From Chelativorans salis (GTDB lineage: Bacteria; Pseudomonadota; Alphaproteobacteria; Rhizobiales; Rhizobiaceae): 64,000 nucleotides of DNA. The notes beneath the pieces are model-generated. The model was not told where the DNA came from. It was given only the letters and a program-made list of their open reading frames with translations, and ran no database searches. Within the stretch, counting starts at the first letter, position 1. Each line of letters opens with the position of its first letter. Made by a program: the position numbers and the translations under genes. The stretch is taken from NCBI RefSeq assembly GCF_025336525.1, contig NZ_JAOCZP010000001.1:434001-498000 (forward strand), in the 5' to 3' direction. This document shows, one piece after another, positions 35,301-42,514 of this stretch.

Positions 35301-35668
35301 ACCTGCAAAAAGAATACGCAGAAACGTTCAGAGGACGAGTGTCATCAAAATCATTACTTTACAGAAGGGGATTAATGACTACAAGGGAGATCACCAAACA
35401 TGAAGAGCATGCGGTTTCCGATATCGTAGATTTTTTTGCTAAGGGTCGATCCTCAGCCTATATGGCAATTCATGGAAAGTCGGGATCCGGCCATGCCCTC
35501 GGCCTCGCATGGAAAAACGACAAACCGGTATTTTTCGACCCGAACTGGGGCGTCTTCGAGTTTAAGAATATTGCCGAGCTTGCCAAGTGGGTGCCCGAAT
35601 ACATAACGAAACACTACAAGAATATCAGCGTAGCCTTTGCGTATGAGGTTCACAAAAAAGCTTGGTAG
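32366..35668 (+). CDS. Large toxin/effector-like protein with C-terminal YopT/NopT-type (C58) cysteine protease domain
   Basis: A 1100-residue protein from GTG, no signal peptide. Residues 1-90 are Ser/Thr/Asn/Ala-rich and probably disordered, like type III secretion leaders. About 90-640 is mostly helical, acidic and without recognised domain. Residues 638-720 are hydrophobic, with two LIPF/FIPFVGQ-type segments and Gly/Ala-rich helices, resembling membrane-insertion regions of large translocating toxins. Residues about 885-1100 carry a papain-like triad in YopT order: Cys951 (KRSGVCAAYVSHFL), His1043 (GSGHALGLAWK), Asp1058 (VFFDPNWGVFEF). The His-Asp spacing of 15 equals that of AvrPphB and NopT. 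C58 enzymes cleave host proteins such as prenylated Rho GTPases or kinases. No immunity or chaperone gene is adjacent. The C-terminal coding stretch is far AT-richer than the body. Confidence 0.75.
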   Translation: MTTFADNSVPPVKDMSTPGAAVDAALGGSRTTSLNPDLGTGSPSLNPATQASLSEYNNVYTSIAKSQEKAAAAEAQGGGDTEAADSFAPMADEAELRETLRGAFMSYMRDEFHGWEASDQDVLSSITEFPDLEDGDRAYLLARKADYYGGMEGETDVAPAQKKYLAAQLLLALTDEIDWAAELDPQDTPAQGVTFDGTVLHGAGAMTITQAAAAAEEKISTTLKARLGDWAMPMADKLAPVLIGDPTLFLPEVPDNILYGSPEWAQLRIGMEYADGLALYPEQLSVDDFLALGHATMAEVAEADAEAADGQAAQDEDAGEAAHFWATRFLTLIALASDKLILDQLTTEHQDEIEKTLEDVAEEVFKEEFAIAQALEALDQVMPTRRQLAEIILKKREINTDQVLTRYIPAGDGPCYEEESLPISEMYFQQGNLDDYLDCDLPILTEEFDNRFTTYKSEVSAGMETILGHLLDNYAKHNNLNLSSATITFSQPRLSASIRKFFWFDSVDETSDRVLIVEIAIPGSSSRYGFFSLSDLDKGLQDIPAGTSVSEWISNNISTSFTKESAEKYNELMRKVEEEGCKFDTSEGSIVLNSDIFFASKILSGSGTEIRGKINEYYAAQIQQYYDQARGETTGEAIGNFFLDLIPFRAMIVAIQKGDVGGATFNGLFDILSFIPFVGQGIKALQLGGKAVVGGLSAAIKTALKQGLKQGIAAGLRTTGSLGREFGWRILKTTVTGLEDALPIPTPSLASHISVAGAKDIARVAERLKATLPELANTLKEAASRSRLVEIGLDGKQTLASGVRVTEDAKGLETIGIPPHGADLDKIELILGRNDGGEIVFLKEHYDEEGDRFYTLADPRTGQSYGTRLAAESLSPVTAENLSPEFCPIKNLVNRILFKPLKLEFPEDLFNSGVETFNNVTPEITSITELLQSQIYTIIINNKEVKRSGVCAAYVSHFLHARNEPSPSIPDGFSEFLVNLQKEYAETFRGRVSSKSLLYRRGLMTTREITKHEEHAVSDIVDFFAKGRSSAYMAIHGKSGSGHALGLAWKNDKPVFFDPNWGVFEFKNIAELAKWVPEYITKHYKNISVAFAYEVHKKAW

Positions 35669-35833
35669 TGCGGGATCAAATTGGCGTGCTTTGAGAGTTT
35701 CACGCTGGGGAATTTTCAGTCGGACTGCAAGGCTACAGCCGCCACTCCTGAAGGCCAGTGCTCCTGCCTGGAAGGCGGACCGCGCGCCGGCAGTTCAGGA
35801 TGATCCCCAAGGGCGGCCGCGTCGACGGCTCCC

Positions 35834-36553
35834 TCAATTCAGCCACGGAATGAGCCGGCGCAGACCGCCGGTCTCGGCGCCAGCTTTCTTGGCGGCGCGC
35901 TCCTTCTTCCACTCGTCCTCGCCGAGCTGGTCGGTCGGTGCGGTCGGCGCAGGCTGGCGCAGTTCGGTGGGTGGATCGCTGAGGTAGCGGCGCGTCGTGG
36001 GGCTGCCCTGCTTGGCCATCTGCTGGCGGCGCTGGACCTCCAGGCGCTGCTCATTGCGCGTGCGGGCACCTCTTTCCAGGATCTCCGGCTTTACCATGCC
36101 GCTCTCGCTGAAGCGAATGCCGGTCCCCCCTGCCCCCGTGCTCGCCCCGTTATCGACGTCCTGGACGATGTTGGGGCGGTAGAGCGGATTATCCTGGTTC
36201 GCCGTCGCCTCGGCGCGGACGCGCGCCAGACGCTGTTCGGGTGATTCCGGCCAGGCAGGGTTCCCAGCCGAAGCGAGACTTTCCTGCGGCGGCGGCAAGA
36301 CCTCCGTCGAAGGCGGCTTGACGATGCCCGGACGCGGCGAATAGTCGATGGGCGCCTTCTTCTTCGGCGCCAGCGACAGGACGCCCGTCAGGTCCTGCAC
36401 AAGCTGCTCTTCGCTGGTCGTCCCGGTGCCATAGGTGGTGCCGGAACAGGCGGAAAGGACGATGGCCGATACGGCGAGTGCGGCGCCGATCGCCTTCGGT
36501 CCCATGCGCGACCTTCCGCCGCCAATGCGTGCGCCGCTGCCAAGACTGTTCAC
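35834..36553 (-). CDS. Conserved outer-membrane-type lipoprotein
   Basis: A 239-residue protein from GTG 36553, six bases after AGGAGAG. An N-terminal basic region and hydrophobic segment end in the lipobox LSAC (Cys36), so it should be lipidated and membrane anchored. The mature part is proline-, glutamine- and arginine-rich and low in hydrophobic core, with a charged middle (EQRLARVRAEA, RNEQRLEVQRRQQMAKQG). It resembles the DUF3035-type lipoproteins that sit near ileS/lspA and the M16 pair in related genomes, but that match is weak. Function unknown. Confidence 0.75.
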   Translation of the reverse strand: MNSLGSGARIGGGRSRMGPKAIGAALAVSAIVLSACSGTTYGTGTTSEEQLVQDLTGVLSLAPKKKAPIDYSPRPGIVKPPSTEVLPPPQESLASAGNPAWPESPEQRLARVRAEATANQDNPLYRPNIVQDVDNGASTGAGGTGIRFSESGMVKPEILERGARTRNEQRLEVQRRQQMAKQGSPTTRRYLSDPPTELRQPAPTAPTDQLGEDEWKKERAAKKAGAETGGLRRLIPWLN

Positions 36554-36660
36554 TTCAACTCTCCTCAGCGCCTACAGGCGGCCGTCCACCGCCCCCGTTA
36601 CGTGCCTCCTCGCCCTAAAATCCGACGAGATGATGGCGCTCTTCTCCTGCCGGCCTTTTA

Positions 36661-36695
36661 CCGGAGGGACCGTTGCGATGCAACGGTCCCTCCGG
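36661..36695 (-). terminator. Perfect 16-bp hairpin after ileS
   Basis: CCGGAGGGACCGTTGC and GCAACGGTCCCTCCGG are exact complements around the loop GAT, beginning 7 bases beyond the ileS stop. On the minus strand it is followed by TAAAAGG, not a T-run. It may end ileS transcription with a factor, protect the 3' end, or be a dispersed palindrome. Confidence 0.5.
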
Positions 36696-36701
36696 CAAGT
36701 G

Positions 36702-39659
36702 CTATAGCCGGCCGAGCGCCCGCAGTTCGCGCAAGGCCGCCGCGTCGCGCGCCGAAACGTCGGGGAATTCGGGATCTGACCCGACATCGTCCGTATAACG
36801 CCAGGAGCGGGCGCATTTCTTTCCGTCGGCGCGTTTGAATACTACGGCCACATCTTTCACGTCGTCCAGCATGAAGACGTCGGCCGGGGGCGCGTCGTCG
36901 CGGATCTCGATGCCGCTGGTGATGCAGATGTCGGCCATGTCATGGTCGGCGATCGCCTCGCGGAGTGCGGGATCGGTGACGTGGACGACGGGAGCGGCCT
37001 CCAGGGAGGAGCCGATGGTCTTCTCCTTGCGCTCGATCTCCAGCGCGCCGGTGACGACGCGGCGCACCTGGCGGATCTTGCGCCACTTGGCCGCCAGCTT
37101 GTCGTCGCGCCAGTCTCCCGGCACCTCGCGGAACTGCGCCAGATGCACGGATTCCGCCTCAGGGTAGCGCTCCAGCCATGCCTCCTCCATGGTGAAGGGC
37201 AGCATCGGCGCCATCCAGGTCACCAGGCAGTCGAAGAGCTTGCGCACCACCTGGATCGCCGCCTTGCGGCGGATGCTCGACGGCGCGTCGCAGTAGAGCG
37301 TGTCCTTGCGCACGTCGAAATAGAAGGCGGAGAGATCCACCACCATGAAGTCGAGCAGGGCGCGCATGACGCGCTTGAAGTCGAAATTGTCGTAGCCCTT
37401 GCGCACCAGTTCATCGAGTTCGGAAAGCCGGTGGAGCATGAGGCGCTCCAGTTCCGGCATCTCGGCAAACGGCACCTCCTCACCCTCGTCATGCGCCAGC
37501 GTGCCCAGCATCCAGCGGACAGTGTTCCTGAGCTTGCGGTAGGCGTCGATGTTGGTCTGCAGCACGTTACTCCCGAGCCGCTGGTCCTCCCAGTAGTCGG
37601 TGGTGACCACCCAGAGGCGCAGGATGTCGGCGCCGGACTTGGCCATCACGTCCTGGGGCACGACGGTGTTGCCCAGCGACTTCGACATCTTGCGGCCTTC
37701 CTCATCCATGGTGAAGCCATGGGTGATGACCGTCTCGTAAGGCGCCCTGCCCCGCGTGCCGCAGGATTCGAGTAGCGAGGAGTGGAACCAGCCGCGATGC
37801 TGGTCGGACCCCTCCAGATAGACGTCGGCCGGCCATTTGAGGTCCGGCCGGTCCTCCAGAGTGAAGGCGTGGGTCGAGCCCGAATCGAACCACACGTCGA
37901 GGATGTCCATGACCTGATGCCACGGCTCGTTGGCGCGTGAGCCCAGGAAACGCTCGCGCGCGCCCTCGGCGAACCAGGCGTCGGCGCCCTCATTTTCGAA
38001 GGCGTCGAGGATGCGGGCGTTGACCTGATCGTCCTGGAGGATTTCACCGTCATCGTTGGCAAAGACGCAGATGGGCACACCCCAGGCGCGCTGGCGCGAC
38101 AGAACCCAATCGGGCCTGTCCTCTATCATGGCGCGAAGCCGCGCCTGGCCGGCTGCGGGCACGAAGCGGGTCCCGTCGATGGCGTTGAGCGCGCGGGTGC
38201 GCAGCGTCGTGCCGTCGCCCAGTTCCTTGTCCATGTGGACGAACCATTGCGGCGTGTTGCGGAAGATGACCGGCTTCTTCGAGCGCCAGGAATGCGGATA
38301 GGAGTGCTTCAGCCGGCCGCGCGCGAAGAGCATGTTCTTCTCGATCAGCGCTTCGATGACGGCCTTGTTGGCATCGCCCTTCTTGCCCTTGTCATCGATG
38401 ACGCGCGCCGGACCACCCTCGCGGTCGGGGCCGAGGCCGGGGGCATCCTTGGTGAAGAAGCCGGCGTCGTCCACCGTGAAGGGGATCGTGGTGTCGATGC
38501 CGCGCGCCTCCAGATCGGCGCGCGCGTCCATCCAGGCGTCGAAGTCCTCGCGGCCGTGGCCCGGCGCGGTGTGCACGAAGCCCGTGCCGGCCTCGTCGGT
38601 GACGTGCTCGCCGGGAAGGACAGGAACCAAGAACTTATACCCGTCGCTCAACCCTTTCAGGGGATGGGTGCAGAGCATATCTTCGAGGTCTTCTTTGCTG
38701 ACATCTCTCAATCGCTTGAATTCGAGCTTCGCCTTGGCAAAGGACTCCTCGGCCAACGCATCGGCGAATATCAGCTTTTCACCCGGTTGCGGGCCGAACT
38801 CGTTCTCCGCCGCCGCGACCTCATAGAGACCATAGGCAATGCGCGGCGAAAAGGAGATGGCGCGGTTGCCGGGGATTGTCCAAGGCGTCGTCGTCCAGAT
38901 GACGACGAATGCATCTCTCAACTCTTCGATGTTCTTCCAAGCATCTGACGAATTGCCAGTATTAGGCCCAGGTCCTCTTCCCACCACCGGAAACTTCACC
39001 CAGACCGTATCCGACTCATGGTCGTGATACTCAACCTCGGCCTCGGCCAGCGCCGTGCGCTCCACCACGGACCACATTACGGGCTTAGAGCCGCGATAGA
39101 GCTGGCCCGACATGGCGAATTTCAGAAGCTCGCCGGCGATGCGGGCTTCCGCGTGATAGGCCATCGTGAGATACGGATCGTCGAAGTCGCCCACCACACC
39201 GAGACGCTGGAACTCCTCCGTCTGCACCTTGATCCAGTGCTCGGCGAAGTCGCGGCATTCCCTGCGGAATTCGTTGATCGGCACCTCGTCCTTGTTCCTG
39301 CCTTTGGCGCGGTACTGTTCCTCGATCTTCCACTCGATGGGCAGGCCGTGGCAGTCCCAGCCGGGCACATAGTTGGAATCGTAGCCGCGCATCTGGAAGG
39401 AGCGGGTGATGACGTCCTTCAAGACCTTGTTCAGCGCATGGCCGATATGAATGTTGCCGTTGGCATAGGGCGGGCCGTCGTGGAGGACGAAGAGGGGCCG
39501 GCCTTTGGCTTCCTCGCGCAGGCGCTTGTAGAGGCCCATCTTCCGCCAGCGGGTGACCGTCTCCGGCTCCTTCGCCGGCAGGCCCGCACGCATCGGGAAA
39601 TCCGTCTGCGGCAGATAGAGGGTTTTGGAATAATCCAGCTTTTCGCTCGTCTGGCTCAT
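36702..39659 (-). CDS. ileS: Isoleucyl-tRNA synthetase
   Basis: A 985-residue class I synthetase charging tRNA-Ile. The HIGH motif is at 71-74 in [19 protein letters not shown], the CP1 editing domain includes [18 protein letters not shown] and [20 protein letters not shown], and KMSKS lies in [14 protein letters not shown]. The anticodon-binding domain follows ([15 protein letters not shown]). Length is usual for rhizobia. Its C-terminal zinc finger is not evident. Slightly AT-richer patches occur around 38,600-38,980 within the editing region. Confidence 0.97.
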   Translation of the reverse strand: MSQTSEKLDYSKTLYLPQTDFPMRAGLPAKEPETVTRWRKMGLYKRLREEAKGRPLFVLHDGPPYANGNIHIGHALNKVLKDVITRSFQMRGYDSNYVPGWDCHGLPIEWKIEEQYRAKGRNKDEVPINEFRRECRDFAEHWIKVQTEEFQRLGVVGDFDDPYLTMAYHAEARIAGELLKFAMSGQLYRGSKPVMWSVVERTALAEAEVEYHDHESDTVWVKFPVVGRGPGPNTGNSSDAWKNIEELRDAFVVIWTTTPWTIPGNRAISFSPRIAYGLYEVAAAENEFGPQPGEKLIFADALAEESFAKAKLEFKRLRDVSKEDLEDMLCTHPLKGLSDGYKFLVPVLPGEHVTDEAGTGFVHTAPGHGREDFDAWMDARADLEARGIDTTIPFTVDDAGFFTKDAPGLGPDREGGPARVIDDKGKKGDANKAVIEALIEKNMLFARGRLKHSYPHSWRSKKPVIFRNTPQWFVHMDKELGDGTTLRTRALNAIDGTRFVPAAGQARLRAMIEDRPDWVLSRQRAWGVPICVFANDDGEILQDDQVNARILDAFENEGADAWFAEGARERFLGSRANEPWHQVMDILDVWFDSGSTHAFTLEDRPDLKWPADVYLEGSDQHRGWFHSSLLESCGTRGRAPYETVITHGFTMDEEGRKMSKSLGNTVVPQDVMAKSGADILRLWVVTTDYWEDQRLGSNVLQTNIDAYRKLRNTVRWMLGTLAHDEGEEVPFAEMPELERLMLHRLSELDELVRKGYDNFDFKRVMRALLDFMVVDLSAFYFDVRKDTLYCDAPSSIRRKAAIQVVRKLFDCLVTWMAPMLPFTMEEAWLERYPEAESVHLAQFREVPGDWRDDKLAAKWRKIRQVRRVVTGALEIERKEKTIGSSLEAAPVVHVTDPALREAIADHDMADICITSGIEIRDDAPPADVFMLDDVKDVAVVFKRADGKKCARSWRYTDDVGSDPEFPDVSARDAAALRELRALGRL

Positions 39660-40049
39660 TGTCTCGCCGTGGAAAATGCGAAGCCCGGTAGCGGCCTCGC
39701 GGCTATCAATATTATCCTTCGACAGGCTCAGGAGGCGGATGGCGCGCTTGGGCGCGCAGGAACCCGGACCTTCCCGCAGCGCTCAGGCCGCGCGAAAGGC
39801 CGGGCCGATAATTCGTATGGCAAGCGGATTGAAAAGCGCGCTCGTCGTCATGGGCCGGGCTTTTAAACGAGACGAAGGGAAGAATAAAGCGTTGATTGCG
39901 GCACATCGCTCTCATCGCGTTATCCTATGCTGCTAGGGCGCCGGTTGCGCCCTATCTGACGCTTCTGCCTGAGGACTGAAAACTACAGCGTGGGGAGGCT
40001 GCGTGGTAACCTTCCGATCTTTGCATCGGATAGACAAAGGGAGGCCGAC
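39660..40049. other. 390-base divergent spacer between ileS and the orphan small gene
   Basis: No coding frame is convincing. It holds CCTTCGACAGGCTCAGG (39716-39732), which matches the short CCTGAGCCTGTCGAAGG repeat that recurs in intergenic DNA of many alphaproteobacteria. A small hairpin AGGGCGC-CGGTT-GCGCCCT lies around 39936-39954. Promoters for ileS and the 40050 gene must be here, but no clear consensus pair was picked out. Confidence 0.5.
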
Positions 40050-40442
40050 ATGTCGGAGACGATTTTTTATATCGACAAGTCAGAGGTCCGCGAGGGGAAA
40101 CTCCAACAATTAAAGGCGGCTATGGGTCATCTGGTTGCATTTCTGGATGAAAACGTTCCTGATGCGATCAGCTACGGAATCTACCTGAATGAAGCCGAGG
40201 ATCAGATGACGGTCATTCACGCGCATCCGGACTCAGCGTCATTGGAGCACCATATGCGAATTGGCGCTCCAGAATTCGCGAAGTTCAAGGACCTGGTGAA
40301 GCTGAAGTCGATTCAAGTCTACGGTAGGCCAAGTGCAAAGGTACGTTCGTTATTGGACGAGAAAGCCAAGATGCTCGGGGATGGTGGCGTAGCTGTTTTT
40401 ACACTCCAATCCGGCTTCGAGCGGTTTCAGGCGGCAGCCTAG
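40050..40442 (+). CDS. Small conserved protein, possible dimeric alpha-beta barrel (ABM-like)
   Basis: A 130-residue soluble protein with GGGAGG five bases before ATG 40050. The pattern FYIDKSEVREGKLQQLKAAMGHLVAFLDEN, DQMTVIHAHPDSASLEHHM and KFKDLVKLKSIQVYG suggests the ferredoxin-like fold of antibiotic-biosynthesis monooxygenase or dabb proteins: strand, helix, strand with His/Asp, helix. No catalytic residue set can be named. Base composition is lower in G+C than the flanking ileS and ribF, and the gene overlaps the ribF stop convergently, which suggests a later arrival. Confidence 0.65.
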   Translation: MSETIFYIDKSEVREGKLQQLKAAMGHLVAFLDENVPDAISYGIYLNEAEDQMTVIHAHPDSASLEHHMRIGAPEFAKFKDLVKLKSIQVYGRPSAKVRSLLDEKAKMLGDGGVAVFTLQSGFERFQAAA

Positions 40443-41422
40443 AAGCAGACGCCCAAATCCAGCTCCGAAAGCGGCCGCACACCTGAAAGCAGCGCCTTCG
40501 CCTCCTCTTCGTCGCGTTTCATCTGGGCGACCAGTGGATCGAGCCCGTCGAACTTCTCCTCCCCGCGCAGGAAGCCGAAGAAGGAGACGGTGCAGGTCTC
40601 GCCGTAAAGGTCGCCTTCGAAATCGAAGAGAAAGGTTTCGAGAAGCGGCGCGCCCGCCTCGTCCACCGTCGGCCGCCGGCCGAAGCTAGCCACGCCGTCG
40701 TGCAAGGTGCCGTCGGCACGGCGGAAGCGCACGGCGTAGATGCCGTGGGCGAGCGCCACTTCCTCCGGCAGCGCCATATTGGCGGTGGGAAAGCCGAGCG
40801 TGCGGCCGAGTTTCTTGCCGTCCGCTACCTCGGCCTCGACCGTGTAGCGGTAGCCGAGCAGGCCGGCAGCCTGCGCCACCTCGCCTTCTCTCAAAAGAGC
40901 GCGGACGCGGCTCGACGAGATCACTTCGCCGCCCTCGTCTGAGAAGGCATCGACTACGCTGACGCCGAAGCCGCGGCTTTCTCCTGCCGCCGCGAGCGTT
41001 TCGGGCGTGCCGCCCCGATTCTTGCCGTAGTGGAAGTCGAAGCCCGTCACCACATGGGCCGCCCCCAGGCCACCTGTGAGTACATCGGCCACGAAGCGCT
41101 CCGGCGTCAGCGAGGAGAAGTCGCGCGTAAACGGCTGCTCCACCACGGCGTCGAAGCCCATTGCGGCGAGCACCCGCGCCTTCACCTGTGCCGGGGTCAG
41201 GCGGAAGAGCGGCACGTCCGGCCGGAATACGCTGCGCGGATGCGGCTCGAAGGTAAGCACCACGGCGGGAATGCATTCCGTTTCGGCGACTTCGAGCGCA
41301 CGCGCCAGCACTGCCTGATGGCCGCGATGCACGCCGTCGAAATTGCCGATCGCCACAACGCCCCCGCGCAGGAACGCTGGGAATGCATCAAGACCGGCAC
41401 AGCGGTGGAAGCCCTTCGCCAC
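40439..41422 (-). CDS. ribF: Bifunctional riboflavin kinase / FAD synthetase
   Basis: A 327-residue enzyme making FMN and then FAD. The N-terminal FAD synthetase part has VVAIGNFDGVHRGHQAVL (HxGH nucleotidyltransferase motif) and SSSRVRALLREGEV. The C-terminal riboflavin kinase part has GRTLGFPTANMALPEE, GIYAVRF and VDEAGAPLLETFLFDFEGDLYGE. Length is normal. It follows the HAD phosphatase gene on the same strand after 9 bases, suggesting co-transcription. Confidence 0.96.
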   Translation of the reverse strand: MAKGFHRCAGLDAFPAFLRGGVVAIGNFDGVHRGHQAVLARALEVAETECIPAVVLTFEPHPRSVFRPDVPLFRLTPAQVKARVLAAMGFDAVVEQPFTRDFSSLTPERFVADVLTGGLGAAHVVTGFDFHYGKNRGGTPETLAAAGESRGFGVSVVDAFSDEGGEVISSSRVRALLREGEVAQAAGLLGYRYTVEAEVADGKKLGRTLGFPTANMALPEEVALAHGIYAVRFRRADGTLHDGVASFGRRPTVDEAGAPLLETFLFDFEGDLYGETCTVSFFGFLRGEEKFDGLDPLVAQMKRDEEEAKALLSGVRPLSELDLGVCF

Positions 41423-41431
41423 GGCCCGTCC

Positions 41432-42292
41432 CTACCGCAGACACTTTATGGTCGCCACCGGCTGGTGGCCGTGCTTTTTCAGGAAGGCTGCGAGGCGCGC
41501 CGGGTCCGGCTTGCCGTTCTCGTTGTACTCGACCGCGTGAATGCCCTCGGTCACGTAGAGGACGTCGATCCCCATGCCGGCCGCCCCCTTGACGTCGGTC
41601 ATGATGCCGTCGCCGATGGCCAGCGTGTCCGCTGTGCCGACCGGCCGGCCGAGCACCTCGCCGGCGGCAGCCAAAGTCGCATCGTAGATCGGCCGGTGCG
41701 GCTTGCCGGCGATCAGCGTGCGCCCGCCCAGGAGGCCGTATTCGCGCGCCAGCGCCCCGGCGCAGAAGACGAGCCGGTTCCCGCGCTCGACCACGATATC
41801 GGGGTTGGCGCAGATGAGCGGCAGGTCGCGGGCGCGCAGGCGCTGCAAGAGCTCCGCGTAGTCCTCCGGGGTCTCCGTCTCATCGTCATAGAGGCCGGTG
41901 CAAACGACACCCGCCGCCTCGAACTCCTCGACCAGCTCGATGTCGAGGCCGTCGTAGAGCGGCATGTCGCGGTCCGGCCCGAGATGGAGGAGTTGGCGCG
42001 GGGCATTGGTGATGAGCTCACGCGTCACGTCGCCGGAGGTGACGACCCGGTCCCAGCTCTCGTCGGGCACGCCGAGGCGCCGCAACTGGCCTTCCACCGA
42101 GCCGTGCGGGCGCGGCGCGTTGGTAACAAGCACCACCGCCTTGCCTGCAGCGCGCATGCGCTTCAGCGCCTCGCAGGCCTCGGAAAAGGCAGCGACGCCG
42201 TTGTGCACCACGCCCCACACGTCGCACAGGATCAGCGCATAGGGCGCGGCAAGTGCGTCGAGGCTGTCGATCATGTCCGGCGGCTGCGGCAT
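41432..42292 (-). CDS. TIGR01459-family HAD hydrolase (NagD/p-nitrophenyl phosphatase-like)
   Basis: A 286-residue class IIA HAD phosphatase. Motif I is LILCDVWGVVHNG (nucleophile Asp, with Val/Trp replacing the usual DLDG), motif II is VLVTNAPRPHGSV, and the late motif is TLAIGDGIMTDVKGAAGMGIDVLYV. The substrate is unknown; relatives hydrolyse sugar or nucleotide phosphates. It lies just upstream of ribF on the same strand, where a flavin-mononucleotide-type phosphatase role has sometimes been guessed. Confidence 0.88.
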   Translation of the reverse strand: MPQPPDMIDSLDALAAPYALILCDVWGVVHNGVAAFSEACEALKRMRAAGKAVVLVTNAPRPHGSVEGQLRRLGVPDESWDRVVTSGDVTRELITNAPRQLLHLGPDRDMPLYDGLDIELVEEFEAAGVVCTGLYDDETETPEDYAELLQRLRARDLPLICANPDIVVERGNRLVFCAGALAREYGLLGGRTLIAGKPHRPIYDATLAAAGEVLGRPVGTADTLAIGDGIMTDVKGAAGMGIDVLYVTEGIHAVEYNENGKPDPARLAAFLKKHGHQPVATIKCLR

Positions 42293-42416
42293 GGATTCTC
42301 CTCAGGTTTTCGGGCACGCGGCGGCCTGGAGCGGGGCCGGGGAACCGCGCAGGGATTAGCCCATGAGACGGAGGCTGTCACCCGCTTTTGCGCATATCCG
42401 CCAAGCGGCCGGGGCT

Positions 42417-42431
42417 TTAACCATTCGTGAA
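42417..42431 (+). promoter_or_regulatory. CtrA-like box upstream of the TadG-like gene
   Basis: TTAACCATTCGTGAA fits TTAA-N7-TTAA with one mismatch in the second half. It lies about 85 bases before the TadG-like start. CtrA controls pilus genes in several alphaproteobacteria. This is a short motif and could occur by chance. Confidence 0.35.
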
Positions 42432-42514
42432 CCAGCGCCGCAAATCACCGCCCGACATAAGGAAATCGTTCAGCATGTCGGGGCATCCTCGACAGCAAAA
42501 TCTATTGAGGCAGG

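Noticed and set aside
32227..35668. Prophage or integrative element carrying the toxin
   Set aside because: No integrase, capsid, plasmid or transfer gene and no tRNA or flanking direct repeat was seen; only a single gene looks foreign.
40938..42430. 466-codon plus-strand frame opposite ribF and the HAD gene
   Set aside because: Antisense to two enzymes with full motif sets; composition is that of a shadow frame.
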